Source: JAIBJN01 sp963784175 (lineage in GTDB: Bacteria; Actinomycetota; Thermoleophilia; Gaiellales; Gaiellaceae). Taken from it: 37,796 nucleotides of DNA. The stretch is from positions 1 to 37,796 of the forward strand of contig CAWAQJ010000006.1 of NCBI GenBank assembly GCA_963784175.1, in the 5' to 3' direction. Positions 26,169 to 34,083 of the stretch are shown one piece after another. The notes below the pieces were generated by a model. The model made no database searches. It was not told the DNA's origin and was given only the letters and a program-made list of their open reading frames with translations. The translations under genes and the position numbers were made by a program. Within the stretch, counting starts at the first letter, position 1, and each line of letters opens with the position of its first letter.

Positions 26169-26194
26169 AGGGCGCCCTGAAAAGGCGCCCTTCG
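26169..26194 (+). terminator. Terminator after tRNA-Leu
   Basis: AGGGCGCC (26169-26176) and GGCGCCCT (26184-26191) form an 8-bp hairpin with a 7-nt loop, followed by TCGTCGTTT. It starts 5 nt past the tRNA. Confidence 0.7.
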
Positions 26195-26218
26195 TCGTTT
26201 CCGAGCGCGCCGCGCCGC

Positions 26219-27691
26219 ATGACCGGCGTCAGTAATCTACGTCGGCCCGTGAACGAGCTCGCCGACCACGCACTCGATTCCGCCCTCGCCGCCGGGGCCG
26301 GCTACGCCGACGCGCGCGTCGTTCAGCGCCGCGCGCAGCACGTCTCCACGAAGAACGGCGAGGTCGACTCGGTGTCCGACGCCGAGACCGAGGGGATCGG
26401 CGTGCGCGTCCTGGTCGACGGAGCCTGGGGCTTCGCAGGCGACCCGCGCCTCTCCGAGGAGGGTGCGCGCGACGCGGCGCTGCGGGCGGTCGCGTTCGCC
26501 CGCGCGAGCGCCTCGCGCGCGCGCACGCGCGTGGAACTCGCTCCGGTGCCGCCCGCCGCGGGCGACTACGAACCGAAGGTCGAGCGAGACCCGGTCGAGG
26601 TGCCGCTCGAGGAGAAGATCGCCCTCTGCCTGCGCGCAGAGGAGGGCATGCGCCGGCCCGAGGTGAAGATCACCGAGGCGAACGTCCGCGCCATGAGCGA
26701 GCGCCGCATCTTCCACTCGTCCGAGGGCGCGCGGATCTCGCAGCGCTTCGTCGAGTGCGGCGGCGGGATCGACGCGCTGGCCGTCTCGGACGAGGGCCGA
26801 GTCCAGAACCGCAGCTATCCGAGCGCGCACGGCGGCTCGAGCGGCCAGGGCGGCTGGGAGTACGTCGAGCAGCTCGGCCTCGACCGCGAGGCGCCGCGGA
26901 TCGGCGAGGAGGCCGCCGCGCTCCTGACCGCCGACGCCTGCCCGGCGGGCATCACCACGATCGTGGTCGACGCCGAGCAGATGGAGCTCCAGGTCCACGA
27001 ATCGGTCGGCCATCCCACCGAGCTCGACCGCGTCTACGGCACCGAGGCCGCGTACGCCGGCACGAGCTTCCTGAAGCCCGGCGACCTGGGCAGCCTGCGC
27101 TACGGCTCCGAGCACATGAACATCACCGCCGACCCGACCACCCCACTCGGGCTCGGAAGCTTCGGCTGGGACGACGAGGGCGCGGCCGCGCGGCGCCAGC
27201 CCGTCGTCGAGGGCGGAATCCTCACCGGCTACCTCGCCTCGCGCGAGACGTCCGCGCTGATCGGCCGCGACCTGGGCGGCTCGATGCGCGCCGACAGCTG
27301 GAGCCGCATGCCGCTCGTCCGCATGACCAACCTCCACCTCGAGCCGGGCGCCGGCTCGCTCGAGGACCTGCTCGCCGACGTCGACGACGGCCTCTACCTC
27401 TGCACCAACAAGAGCTGGTCGATCGACGACAAGCGGCTCAACTTCCAGTTCGGGACGCAGGTCGCCTGGGAGATCAAGAAGGGCAAGCTCGGCCGCATGC
27501 TTCGGGACGCCACGTACATGGGCGTCACCCCGGAGTTCTGGGGACGGCTGGACGCCGTCGCCGGGCCGGACGAGTGGACGATGTACGGCCTCACGAACTG
27601 CGGCAAGGGCCAGCCGGGCCAGCACGCGCACGTCTCTCACGGCACGTCGCCGGCACGCTTCCGTGACGTGCAGGTGGGCGTGCGCTCGTGA
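26219..27691 (+). CDS. tldD: TldD-type metalloprotease subunit
   Basis: Zinc metallopeptidase subunit of the TldD/TldE (PmbA) heterodimer, which trims unfolded peptides and matures some modified peptides such as microcin B17. 490 residues. The catalytic HESVGH (residues 260-265, HExxxH) is present, as are STKNGEVDSVSDAETEGIGVRVLVDGAWGFA near the N-terminus and the C-terminal CTNKSWSIDDKRLNFQFGTQ and YGLTNCGKGQPGQ. ATG 26219 is the first plausible start; GTG 26249 is an alternative. It is coupled to tldE by a GTGA overlap. No precursor peptide or heterocycle-forming enzyme is visible nearby. Confidence 0.9.
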   Translation: MTGVSNLRRPVNELADHALDSALAAGAGYADARVVQRRAQHVSTKNGEVDSVSDAETEGIGVRVLVDGAWGFAGDPRLSEEGARDAALRAVAFARASASRARTRVELAPVPPAAGDYEPKVERDPVEVPLEEKIALCLRAEEGMRRPEVKITEANVRAMSERRIFHSSEGARISQRFVECGGGIDALAVSDEGRVQNRSYPSAHGGSSGQGGWEYVEQLGLDREAPRIGEEAAALLTADACPAGITTIVVDAEQMELQVHESVGHPTELDRVYGTEAAYAGTSFLKPGDLGSLRYGSEHMNITADPTTPLGLGSFGWDDEGAAARRQPVVEGGILTGYLASRETSALIGRDLGGSMRADSWSRMPLVRMTNLHLEPGAGSLEDLLADVDDGLYLCTNKSWSIDDKRLNFQFGTQVAWEIKKGKLGRMLRDATYMGVTPEFWGRLDAVAGPDEWTMYGLTNCGKGQPGQHAHVSHGTSPARFRDVQVGVRS

Positions 27692-29046
27692 GCCGCGCCC
27701 TCGACCTCGCCGAACGCGCAGTGCGCGCGGCGGAAGGGGACGAGGCAGACGCCTCCGTCCACGTCGAGCGCTCCGGGTTCGCGCGCTTCGCAGCGTCCGC
27801 GGTACACCAGCCGACGCTGATCCGCGACGCGAGCGTCACCGTCCGGGTCGTCCGCGACGGGCGCGTCGGCTGCGCGACGACGAACCGGACCGACGACGAA
27901 GGGCTCGCAGCGGTCGCCAGGCGCGCCGGCGAGGCGGCCGACCGCTCCCCCGTCGATCCCGGCTTCCCCGGCCTCCAGCCGCCGGCCGAGGTTCCCGAGG
28001 TGGAAGGCTTCGACGAGGAGACGGCCGCCCAGACGCCCGAGGATCAGGCCGAGCAGGCCGCCGCGGCGATCGGCGCCGCGTCCGGTCTCGGCCTCTACGG
28101 CTACTACACGAGCGGCGCGACCGAGGTCGGCGTCGCCTCCACGACCGGGCATGCCGTCACGCAGGCGACGACCGACGTGAGCGTCCTCACGCTCGCCGCC
28201 GGCGACGACGTCTCCGGCTACGCGGAGGCAACCTCCTGGCGCGCGGCCGAGATCGACCCCGCGACCGTTGCGCAGGAAGCGGCGGAGAAGGCGGCCCGGA
28301 CGAAGGACGCCGGACAGATCGAGCCGGCGACCTTCCGCGCCGTGCTGGAGCCCTACGCCGTCTCCGAGCTCCTCTTCTACTTCGGCTTCACCTCGCTCAA
28401 CGCGCTCGCCCTGCTCGAGGGCCGCAGCTACCTGTCCGGGCGCCTCGGCGAGAAGCTCTTCAGCGACGGGTTCACGCTCTGGGACGACGGGCTCGATCCA
28501 CGCGGGTATCCGAAGGCCTTCGACCTCGAGGGCGTCCCGAAACAGCGCGTGCTCATGGTCGAAGAGGGCGTCGCCCGCGACGTGGTCTGGGATCGCCGGA
28601 CCGCGAAGCAGGCGGAGCGGGAGTCGACGGGACACGGGCTGAGCGCGCCGGCGCAGTCCTTCGGCCCGGTTCCCTTCAGCCTCTCGCTGGCCGGCGGGGA
28701 CGCCGCCTCGGTGGACGAGCTCGCCGAGCGCGTCGGCGACGGCATCTACATCACGCGCCTGCACTATCTCGGCGTCGTCGACCCGCGCGAAGGGATCATC
28801 ACGGGCATGACCCGAGACGGGACCTTCCGCATCGAGGGCGGCAAGGTGACGACGCCGCTCGTCAACCTCCGCTTCACGACGTCGTTCCCCGCGCTCGCCG
28901 CGGGTCTCCTCGGGCTGACCGAGGAGGTGTCGCTCGTGAACCGCAGCGACTTCTACGACGAGCGCTACCCCTTCGGGACGCTGGTCCCGGCAGCCGCGAC
29001 CGAGGCGTTTACCATCGTGGGCACGGGCTCCGGCCCGGGCCTCTGA
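27688..29046 (+). CDS. tldE: TldE/PmbA-type protease subunit
   Basis: Non-catalytic partner of TldD, of the same fold but without the HExxxH motif. 452 residues: SRALDLAERAVRAAEGDEADA at the N-terminus, SVTVRVVRDGRVGCATTNRTDDEGL, and a C-terminal HYLGVVDPREGIITGMTRDGTFRIEGGKV that matches the family end (glycine-rich strand with the conserved GxTRDGTF). Start GTG overlaps the tldD stop; its own stop shares one base with the next ATG (TGATG). Confidence 0.88.
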   Translation: MSRALDLAERAVRAAEGDEADASVHVERSGFARFAASAVHQPTLIRDASVTVRVVRDGRVGCATTNRTDDEGLAAVARRAGEAADRSPVDPGFPGLQPPAEVPEVEGFDEETAAQTPEDQAEQAAAAIGAASGLGLYGYYTSGATEVGVASTTGHAVTQATTDVSVLTLAAGDDVSGYAEATSWRAAEIDPATVAQEAAEKAARTKDAGQIEPATFRAVLEPYAVSELLFYFGFTSLNALALLEGRSYLSGRLGEKLFSDGFTLWDDGLDPRGYPKAFDLEGVPKQRVLMVEEGVARDVVWDRRTAKQAERESTGHGLSAPAQSFGPVPFSLSLAGGDAASVDELAERVGDGIYITRLHYLGVVDPREGIITGMTRDGTFRIEGGKVTTPLVNLRFTTSFPALAAGLLGLTEEVSLVNRSDFYDERYPFGTLVPAAATEAFTIVGTGSGPGL

Positions 29047-30122
29047 TGAGCGTCCTCGTCCTCGTCGGCACACGCAAGGGACTGTTCCTCCTCGAGAGCG
29101 ACGAGGAGCGGCAGGACTGGTCGCTCGAAGGACCGGTCCTCACCGGCTGGTCGGTCTTCCACGCCGTCGTCGACCCGCGGGACGGGACGATCCACGCCGC
29201 GACCAACAACGAGGTCTACGGCGCGACCACCCACCGCTCGGCCGATCGCGGCCAGACGTGGACGCGCGCCGAGGAGCTGGGGCTCCCCGAGGACACCGGG
29301 CTGACACTCGAGAAGACCTGGCACATCGAGCCGGGCCGCGACGGCGAGGACGGACGCCTGTGGCTCGGCGGCGCGCCAGGCGTCCTCTTCCGCACGGACG
29401 ACGGGGGCGAGGCCTGGCAGCCGGTCGACGGCATCGTCAGGCACGAGACGCGCGACCGCTGGTTCCCGGGCGCCGGAGGGATGTGCTGTCACTCGATCGC
29501 GCTCGATCCCGAGGAGCCGAAGCGGATGTACGTCGGCATCTCGGCGGCGGGAGTCTTCCGAACCGAGGACGGCGGCGAGACCTGGACGCCGGCGAACCGC
29601 GGCACGGCCGCCGACTTCCTCCCCGACCCGTTCCCGGAGCTCGGCCAGTGCGTGCACAAGCTGCTCGTCCATCCCGCGCGGCCCGAGCGCCTCTGGCAGC
29701 AGAACCACTGCGGCGTCTACCGCTCCGACGATCGCGGAGAGCACTGGGAGCGGCTGGAGGGCAACGGCCTGCCGAGCGGGTTCGGCTTCCCGCTCGCGCT
29801 CGACCACCGGCATCCCGACGCAGCGTTCGTCATCCCCGAGGAGAGCGCCGAGAACCGCGTGACCTGCGACGGACGGCTGGGCGTCTACCGGACGGACGAC
29901 GGCGGCGCGTCCTGGTCGCTCCTGGCCGGCGGGCTGCCCCAGCCCGCGTGGGGCGCGGTGATGCGCGAGGGCTTCTCCTCCGACCGCCTCGACCCCGCCG
30001 GGATCTACCTCGGCACGCAGAGCGGCTCGCTCTTCGTCTCCCCGGATGCGGGCGAGACGTGGATCGAGGCCGCCTCCCAGCTTCCGCCGATTCTCTCGGT
30101 GGAGGCGGCCGAGTGGCGGTAG
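29046..30122 (+). CDS. BNR-repeat beta-propeller protein
   Basis: 358 residues with Asp-box (BNR) repeats typical of sialidase/VPS10-type propellers: HRSADRGQTWTR, FRTDDGGEAWQP, FRTEDGGETWTP, YRSDDRGEHWER, YRTDDGGASWSL and VSPDAGETWIEA, spaced along the chain and enough for a propeller. Sialidase catalytic residues are not evident, and there is no signal peptide, so a cytoplasmic scaffold or binding role is more likely than glycoside hydrolysis. Translationally coupled to tldE upstream (TGATG) and overlapping a MoaD-like gene downstream. Confidence 0.75.
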   Translation: MSVLVLVGTRKGLFLLESDEERQDWSLEGPVLTGWSVFHAVVDPRDGTIHAATNNEVYGATTHRSADRGQTWTRAEELGLPEDTGLTLEKTWHIEPGRDGEDGRLWLGGAPGVLFRTDDGGEAWQPVDGIVRHETRDRWFPGAGGMCCHSIALDPEEPKRMYVGISAAGVFRTEDGGETWTPANRGTAADFLPDPFPELGQCVHKLLVHPARPERLWQQNHCGVYRSDDRGEHWERLEGNGLPSGFGFPLALDHRHPDAAFVIPEESAENRVTCDGRLGVYRTDDGGASWSLLAGGLPQPAWGAVMREGFSSDRLDPAGIYLGTQSGSLFVSPDAGETWIEAASQLPPILSVEAAEWR

Positions 30123-30370
30123 TCCTCCTCCCGTCGATGCTCGCGGCCGAGGCGGGCGGCGCGAGCCGCTTCGAGCCGGACGCGGAGACGGTCGGCGAGG
30201 CGCTTCGGGCCCTGCCCGTGGCGAACCTCGTCTTCGACGAGCGCGGCGCGCTCCGGCCACTCGTCAACGTCTACGTCGACGGGATCGACGTGCGCGAGCG
30301 CGAAGGGCTCGACACCAGGCTCGAGGGCGGCGAGACGATCAGGCTGGTCGCCGCCATCGCGGGCGGCTAG
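30113..30370 (+). CDS. MoaD/ThiS-family sulfur-carrier-like protein
   Basis: 85 residues from GTG 30113, overlapping the preceding stop by 10 nt. It ends in Gly-Gly (IRLVAAIAGG), the hallmark of ubiquitin-like sulfur carriers activated by MoeB/ThiF enzymes, and has the fold's typical TVGEALRAL helix and PLVNVYVDGIDVREREGLDTRL segment. No activating enzyme, molybdopterin or thiamin gene is in the window. Partner and recipient of the sulfur are unknown; co-occurrence with the BNR protein suggests a joint function. Confidence 0.75.
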   Translation: MAVVLLPSMLAAEAGGASRFEPDAETVGEALRALPVANLVFDERGALRPLVNVYVDGIDVREREGLDTRLEGGETIRLVAAIAGG

Positions 30371-30384
30371 ACCCCTACTAGCGC

Positions 30385-30606
30385 TCAGTCGAACTGGTAG
30401 AAGAGCGCGACGGTGTTGATGCCGAAGATGATCGCGACGACCACCGTCAGGCGGGTGAGGTTGCGCTCGACGACGTGCTGGCCGCCCTGGGAGGCCGGCG
30501 TGAAGCCCAGGCCGCCGAAGCCCGTGTCGCGGCCGGAGTGCATGAGGATCAGGGCGATGAGAACCGCCGAGAGCAGCACCTGGAAGACCGCGAGGACCTG
30601 GAGCAC
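30385..30606 (-). CDS. secG: SecG, preprotein translocase subunit
   Basis: 73 residues with two transmembrane helices (LAVFQVLLSAVLIALILMHS and LTVVVAIIFGINTVALFY) joined by the glycine-rich loop GRDTGFGGLGF, the classic SecG layout. It assists SecYE/SecA protein export in the cytoplasmic membrane. Start GTG 30606 is preceded 6-7 nt upstream by TAGCCT (30613-30618), compatible with a leaderless transcript. Convergent with the MoaD-like gene, 14 nt apart. Confidence 0.92.
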   Translation of the reverse strand: MLQVLAVFQVLLSAVLIALILMHSGRDTGFGGLGFTPASQGGQHVVERNLTRLTVVVAIIFGINTVALFYQFD

Positions 30607-30660
30607 GCGGTCAGGCTAGCAGCAACCCTCTCGAACCGACCCGTGCTACGGTGCCCGCCG

Positions 30661-30855
30661 ATGCAGGCCGACGAGCGGATCCGCAAGCTCATCGTCCTCG
30701 GCGACAACCGCCTGAAGCAGGGTCTCCCGGGGAAGGCGAAGGAAACCTATGCCGAGGCGCTCGAGCTGGCGCGCGAGGCCGGGCTGGAGAAGACGGTCGG
30801 GCCGCTCATCGAGCTCCGGCTCGCCGACCTCACCGCGCGCGACTCGACCGGCTGA
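30661..30855 (+). CDS. Small helical protein, TPR-like
   Basis: 64 residues from ATG 30661. DERIRKLIVLGDNRLKQG, PGKAKETYAEALELAREAGL and PLIELRLADLTA look like three amphipathic helices, the middle part resembling one tetratricopeptide unit. A TACGGT at 30647-30652 lies 8 nt before the ATG. Its 3' end overlaps the convergent CDF gene by 26 nt. No named family recognised. Confidence 0.6.
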   Translation: MQADERIRKLIVLGDNRLKQGLPGKAKETYAEALELAREAGLEKTVGPLIELRLADLTARDSTG

Positions 30856-31756
30856 TCTCGAGCCCCCGGGCAGACCCGACGTGCTCCACCTGGAGCGTCG
30901 TGTGGTCGATCCCGAAGCTTTCGTGTAGGAGGCGCTCGAGCTCCAGCCGGATCCGGTGACAGTCCGCGCCCGGCTGAACGAGGACGTGCGCGGAGAGAGC
31001 CGGGAAGCCGTCCGTCACCGTCCAGACGTGGAGGTCGTGCGCCTGCACGACGCCGGGGTGACCCACGATCGCCCGCCCGACGTCGCCGGGCGGGGCCGAG
31101 GCCGGAGCGCCCTCGAGGAAGATGCGACCGGACTCCCGCAGCAGCGACCAGGCGGCGGCGAACATGAGCCCGGCGACGAGCAGCGAAGCCATCGGGTCGA
31201 ACCGGTCCCAGCCCGTGAGCAGGATCAGGCCGGCCGCGACCGCCGTGCCGACGAAGGCCGCCAGGTCGGTGACGATGTGGAGGTAGGCGCCGCGGACGTT
31301 GAGGCTCTGGCGCTCCGCCCGCGCGAGCAGCGCGACCACGATCAGGTTCACGGCGATCCCGGCCAGAGCCACGACGCCGACCACCGCCGCGTCGACATCC
31401 GGCGGGGAGACGAGCCGCCGGACCGCCTCGACGACGATCCAGATCCCGAAGAGGAGGAGGGTGAGCCCGTTCACCTGGGCCGCCAGAATCTCGACGCGCC
31501 CGAAGCCGAACGTCCAGCGGCCGCCGGCGGGGCGGGCGGCGAGCGACGCCGCGACGAGAGCCAGGGCGAGGGCGGCCGCGTCCGTGAGCATGTGTCCCGC
31601 GTCCGCGAGCAGCGCCAGCGAGCTCGCCAGGATCCCGAAGACGACCTCCGCAACCATGAAGGCGAGGAGGAGGGCGAGCGAGACGGCGAGGAGCCGTCGG
31701 TCCGCCACGCCGGTCACGCGGCCCGTGCCGTGGTGGTGGCCGTGCATCCCACTCAT
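30830..31756 (-). CDS. CDF-family cation efflux protein
   Basis: A proton-coupled divalent-metal (probably Zn) exporter of the cation diffusion facilitator family in the membrane. 308 residues: a His-rich N-terminus (MHGHHHG), about six transmembrane helices, LLADAGHMLTDAAALALAL (metal site in helix 2: HxxxD) and YLHIVTDLAAFVG (HxxxD in helix 5), and a cytoplasmic C-terminal domain with HDLHVWTVTDGFPALSAHV and HTTLQVEHV. ATG 31756 overlaps the upstream glycosyltransferase stop (ATGA). Confidence 0.92.
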   Translation of the reverse strand: MSGMHGHHHGTGRVTGVADRRLLAVSLALLLAFMVAEVVFGILASSLALLADAGHMLTDAAALALALVAASLAARPAGGRWTFGFGRVEILAAQVNGLTLLLFGIWIVVEAVRRLVSPPDVDAAVVGVVALAGIAVNLIVVALLARAERQSLNVRGAYLHIVTDLAAFVGTAVAAGLILLTGWDRFDPMASLLVAGLMFAAAWSLLRESGRIFLEGAPASAPPGDVGRAIVGHPGVVQAHDLHVWTVTDGFPALSAHVLVQPGADCHRIRLELERLLHESFGIDHTTLQVEHVGSARGLEISRSSRAR

Positions 31757-32772
31757 TGTGCCGCCGCGTCCTGCAGCACCCGCTCGACGCGCTCCGCCTG
31801 CCGCCGCACGTCGTGCTCCGCGGCCGCGGCCCGGGCGGCCGGGTTCGGGCTCGGAAGCGCAGCCGCCTCGCGCAGGCCGGCCTCGATCGCGTCCACGCTC
31901 GTCGGGTCGACGAGCACGCCGGCCTCGGGCGGGACGAACTCGGGCGGTCCCCCGACGCGCGTCGCGACCACCGAGCGCTCGCTCGCCAGCCCTTCGAGCA
32001 AGGCCTGCCCGAACGCCTCGACGAGGCTCGGCTGGCAGACCACGTCGGCCGCACCGATCCAGTCGGCGACCTCCTCGTGGGGAACGCGGCCGACCACGCG
32101 GACGCGAGGCCGCCCCTCGAGCTCGCCTCGCAGCGGCCCGTCGCCGACGACCGCGAGGCTGCCTCGCTCGAGGCGCCCGAACGCCTCGGCGAGCCGCACC
32201 GGGTTCTTGTGCTCGACCAGCGAGCCGACGAGCACGTAGAACGGCGGCTCTCCGTCCCAGCCGAGCTTCGCCCTCAGCTCCGCGGCGTCGCGACCCCGGA
32301 AGCGTTCGAGGTCGACGCCGCAGTCGATCACCTCGATCCTCCCGTCGAGCGCGGGCAACCGGGCGACGAGCTCGCGCCGGAGGAAGTCCGAGACGGCGAC
32401 GACCCGGGCGCGGCGCGTGGCGATCCGGGTCGCCGTCGAGACGCCCGGGATCGACCCGAGGTTGCGGACGTCCTGCCCGTGGGCCGTGACGACGAGGCCG
32501 GCGCCGGACGCGCGCGCCGCCGCGGCCGCTGCCCCGCCGGCCGGGAAGAGAAAGTGGCCGTAGACGACCTCCGGGCGGAAGCGCCTCGCCTCGCGCACGG
32601 CGTCGCGGCCGAGCCTGAGGTACTTGGTCCGCGAGCCTCCGCGGCCGTCGATGACCGCGTACGCGAGCTCGTGACCCCGCTCTTCCAGCGCGGAGGCGAG
32701 GTCGGCCACGAAGATGCCGAGGTCGGGCGCAGCCGGCCCGGGATACATCTGGGAGACGAGAAGAATGCGCAT
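31753..32772 (-). CDS. GT4-family glycosyltransferase
   Basis: 339 residues with the GT-B fold of glycosyltransferase family 4. N-terminal domain: RILLVSQMYPGPAAPDLGIFV, VVTAHGQDV, VVAVSDFLRREL and VIDCGVDLERF. C-terminal domain: YVLVGSLVEHKNPVRLAEAF, VVGDGPLRGEL, VVGRVPHEEVADWIGAADV and CQPSLVEAFGQALLEGLASE (the E-x7-E nucleotide-sugar motif). Likely uses a nucleotide sugar to modify a lipid or exopolysaccharide at the membrane. It forms a two-gene unit with the CDF transporter, which looks incidental. An imperfect inverted repeat (TTGACTTTTGTCAC) lies just upstream. Confidence 0.88.
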   Translation of the reverse strand: MRILLVSQMYPGPAAPDLGIFVADLASALEERGHELAYAVIDGRGGSRTKYLRLGRDAVREARRFRPEVVYGHFLFPAGGAAAAAARASGAGLVVTAHGQDVRNLGSIPGVSTATRIATRRARVVAVSDFLRRELVARLPALDGRIEVIDCGVDLERFRGRDAAELRAKLGWDGEPPFYVLVGSLVEHKNPVRLAEAFGRLERGSLAVVGDGPLRGELEGRPRVRVVGRVPHEEVADWIGAADVVCQPSLVEAFGQALLEGLASERSVVATRVGGPPEFVPPEAGVLVDPTSVDAIEAGLREAAALPSPNPAARAAAAEHDVRRQAERVERVLQDAAAQ

Positions 32773-32805
32773 TGTTGACTTTTGTCACTATCCCCCGAAC
32801 CGGGG

Positions 32806-32834
32806 GTGACCGACCGGGTAGGCGCCGCTACCGT
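32806..32834 (+). promoter_or_regulatory. Leaderless promoter of the 32841 gene
   Basis: GTGACC (32806-32811), 17-bp spacer, TACCGT (32829-32834), then 6 nt to ATG 32841. The -10 with its next two bases (TACCGTCG) recurs before the start at 23621. Confidence 0.45.
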
Positions 32835-32840
32835 CGAAGC

Positions 32841-33089
32841 ATGGCGAAATCTGCGGCCGCCGGCGTCGACGTCGCCGTCGTCGAGGCACACCTTGCGCGC
32901 TATGCGATCTCCTGCCCGCTCTGCAAGGCGGTGGATCAGCTCGGCGTGGGCCAGCACCCCTGCACGATCGCGTCGGCGAACGGCACCAAGGACTCCATCG
33001 CCGCGATCGTCGTCGTCTGCACCCGCTGCGGCTATCTCATGCCGCTGGCGGCGGATCGCGTGACCCCAGCAGACGAGAAGGCGGCCTAG
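32841..33089 (+). CDS. Small protein with two CxxC motifs
   Basis: 82 residues. CPLCK (about residues 25-29) and CTRCGY (about 58-63) make a likely zinc site, with a hydrophobic strand (SIAAIVVVCTRCGYLMPLA) between and after them. This layout is common in small actinobacterial proteins of unknown function. ATG 32841 is chosen because a -10 box sits 6 nt upstream, implying a leaderless message. The TAG stop is inside the perfect palindrome at 33075-33100. Confidence 0.6.
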   Translation: MAKSAAAGVDVAVVEAHLARYAISCPLCKAVDQLGVGQHPCTIASANGTKDSIAAIVVVCTRCGYLMPLAADRVTPADEKAA

Positions 33090-33100
33090 GCCGCCTTCTC
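33075..33100. terminator. Bidirectional terminator, 26-nt perfect palindrome
   Basis: GAGAAGGCGGCC, TA, then the exact complement. It spans the stop codon of the 32841 gene and lies 13 nt past the stop of the convergent gene at 33113, so it can end both transcripts. Confidence 0.6.
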
Positions 33101-33112
33101 GGTTGTAGTTCC

Positions 33113-33373
33113 TTACGCCGCCTTCAGTCGCCGCGAGTCGCGCTCGAGCCGCTCTTCGGCCCGGGCACGGGCGCGGATGGCGTCGGACGGGCCGAAGGTG
33201 GAGAACGCCTGGAGGGCGCGAGCCTCCGCCCAGAGCTCGTCGATCTTCTGCGAGAGCTCGGCAGCCTCGGCCGACTTGGCCGGGTCGACGCCGTCACCGA
33301 GCTCATGCCAGAGCTCGGCACGCCGCTCTACGGCCTGCTCGAGCTCATCCCGGATGTCATTCATGGTTCGCAT
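33113..33373 (-). CDS. Small coiled-coil protein, unknown function
   Basis: 86 residues of almost entirely helical, charged sequence: DIRDELEQAVERRAELWHEL, AKSAEAAELSQKIDELWAEA and RARARAEERLERDSRRLK, with heptad-like hydrophobic spacing. No family recognised. ATG 33373 is used; ATG 33361 is an alternative. AT-rich TTTAAC about 10-15 nt upstream may be part of its promoter. Confidence 0.6.
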   Translation of the reverse strand: MRTMNDIRDELEQAVERRAELWHELGDGVDPAKSAEAAELSQKIDELWAEARALQAFSTFGPSDAIRARARAEERLERDSRRLKAA

Positions 33374-33420
33374 ATCACTCTGTTAAACGAGCTCCCGCAG
33401 GCGGTCATTCCGGCCCGGAA

Positions 33421-33717
33421 CTAGGACTTGCGGGCGTCGAGCCAGATCGTCCAGGGCTCGATCGCGGCGATCTCGAGGATCCCCGCAGGCAGCCAGGGAT
33501 CCGGCGCGAAGCGCGCCTCGACCTCGCGCTCGTCCGCCGCCTCGACGACGAGCAGGACCCGCTCGCCGTCGCCGATCGGCCCACCGAGAACGACGACGCC
33601 GTCATCGACGAGAGCGTCCATGAACGCCGCGTGCTCGTCCCAGCCGTCCTGCTCCCGCCTCGGGCGGGACGCGTCCCAGTTGGGGCCGGCGACCTCGGTG
33701 ACGGCGAAGACCGCCAC
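33421..33717 (-). CDS. YciI-family protein, second of a tandem pair
   Basis: 98 residues of the YCII/DGPF domain, a small ferredoxin-like fold: VFAVTEVAGPNWDASRP, WDEHAAFMDALVDDGVVVLGGPIGDG (with the family His and Gly-Gly-Pro), and ERVLLVVEAADEREVEARFAPDPW ending in a Trp-rich strand. GTG 33717 overlaps the upstream stop by one base (TAGTG), so it is coupled to its paralogue. Function unknown; some relatives act on small chlorinated or muconolactone-like substrates. Confidence 0.75.
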   Translation of the reverse strand: MAVFAVTEVAGPNWDASRPRREQDGWDEHAAFMDALVDDGVVVLGGPIGDGERVLLVVEAADEREVEARFAPDPWLPAGILEIAAIEPWTIWLDARKS

Positions 33718-34010
33718 TACGGCCGCTCTCCGAGGAGCACGTCCCAGGTCTCGACGCTGGCGACCGTGAGCAGCCCCAGCGGCGCCCAGGGGTCGGCGTC
33801 GAGCCGCCGGCGGATCGCGTCCTCGTCCGGCGCGTCCACGATCAGCAGCGTCTTGGGGCCGCCTCCGACGGGCCCGCCGAGCTCGACGAAGCCCTCGTCC
33901 GCCAGCGCGTTCATGAAGGCGGCGTGCTCGGGCCAGGCCTCCTGCTCGCGCAGAGGCTTCGACGAATCCCAGCCCGGACCGGCCTCCCGAATCACCGCGA
34001 ACCTGGCCAT
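33717..34010 (-). CDS. YciI-family protein, first of a tandem pair
   Basis: 97 residues, paralogous to the next gene: FAVIREAGPGWDSSKPLREQ, WPEHAAFMNALADEGFVELGGPVGGG and KTLLIVDAPDEDAIRRRLDADPW. ATG 34010 is the start giving the conserved N-terminus. It is divergent from the ArsR-SRPBCC operon, and SRPBCC/YciI genes are often found together with ArsR-type regulators, so the operator at 34055-34070 may control both sides. Confidence 0.75.
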   Translation of the reverse strand: MARFAVIREAGPGWDSSKPLREQEAWPEHAAFMNALADEGFVELGGPVGGGPKTLLIVDAPDEDAIRRRLDADPWAPLGLLTVASVETWDVLLGERP

Positions 34011-34046
34011 GCGGAGCCGAGAGTATCGCCGCCTCGAGGCCTCCGC

Positions 34047-34076
34047 TTGACATATTCCTATATAGGTATGTATGAT
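34047..34076 (+). promoter_or_regulatory. arsR-type promoter with operator inside the spacer
   Basis: A perfect -35 TTGACA (34047-34052), 18-bp spacer and TATGAT (34071-34076). The spacer contains the palindrome CCTATATAGG (34057-34066), extendable to ATnCCTATATAGGnAT, where a bound ArsR repressor would exclude RNA polymerase. Seven nt after the -10 lies ATG 34084, so the mRNA is probably leaderless. Confidence 0.65.
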
Positions 34077-34083
34077 GCCGCCC

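Noticed and set aside
29046..30122. Secreted sialidase
   Set aside because: Asp-box repeats are present, but there is no signal peptide and no evident Arg triad or FRIP motif, so only a propeller fold is supported.
32772..32790. LexA box at the TTGACTTTTGTCA repeat
   Set aside because: It lacks the CGAAC/GTTCG half-sites seen at 26000-26013.
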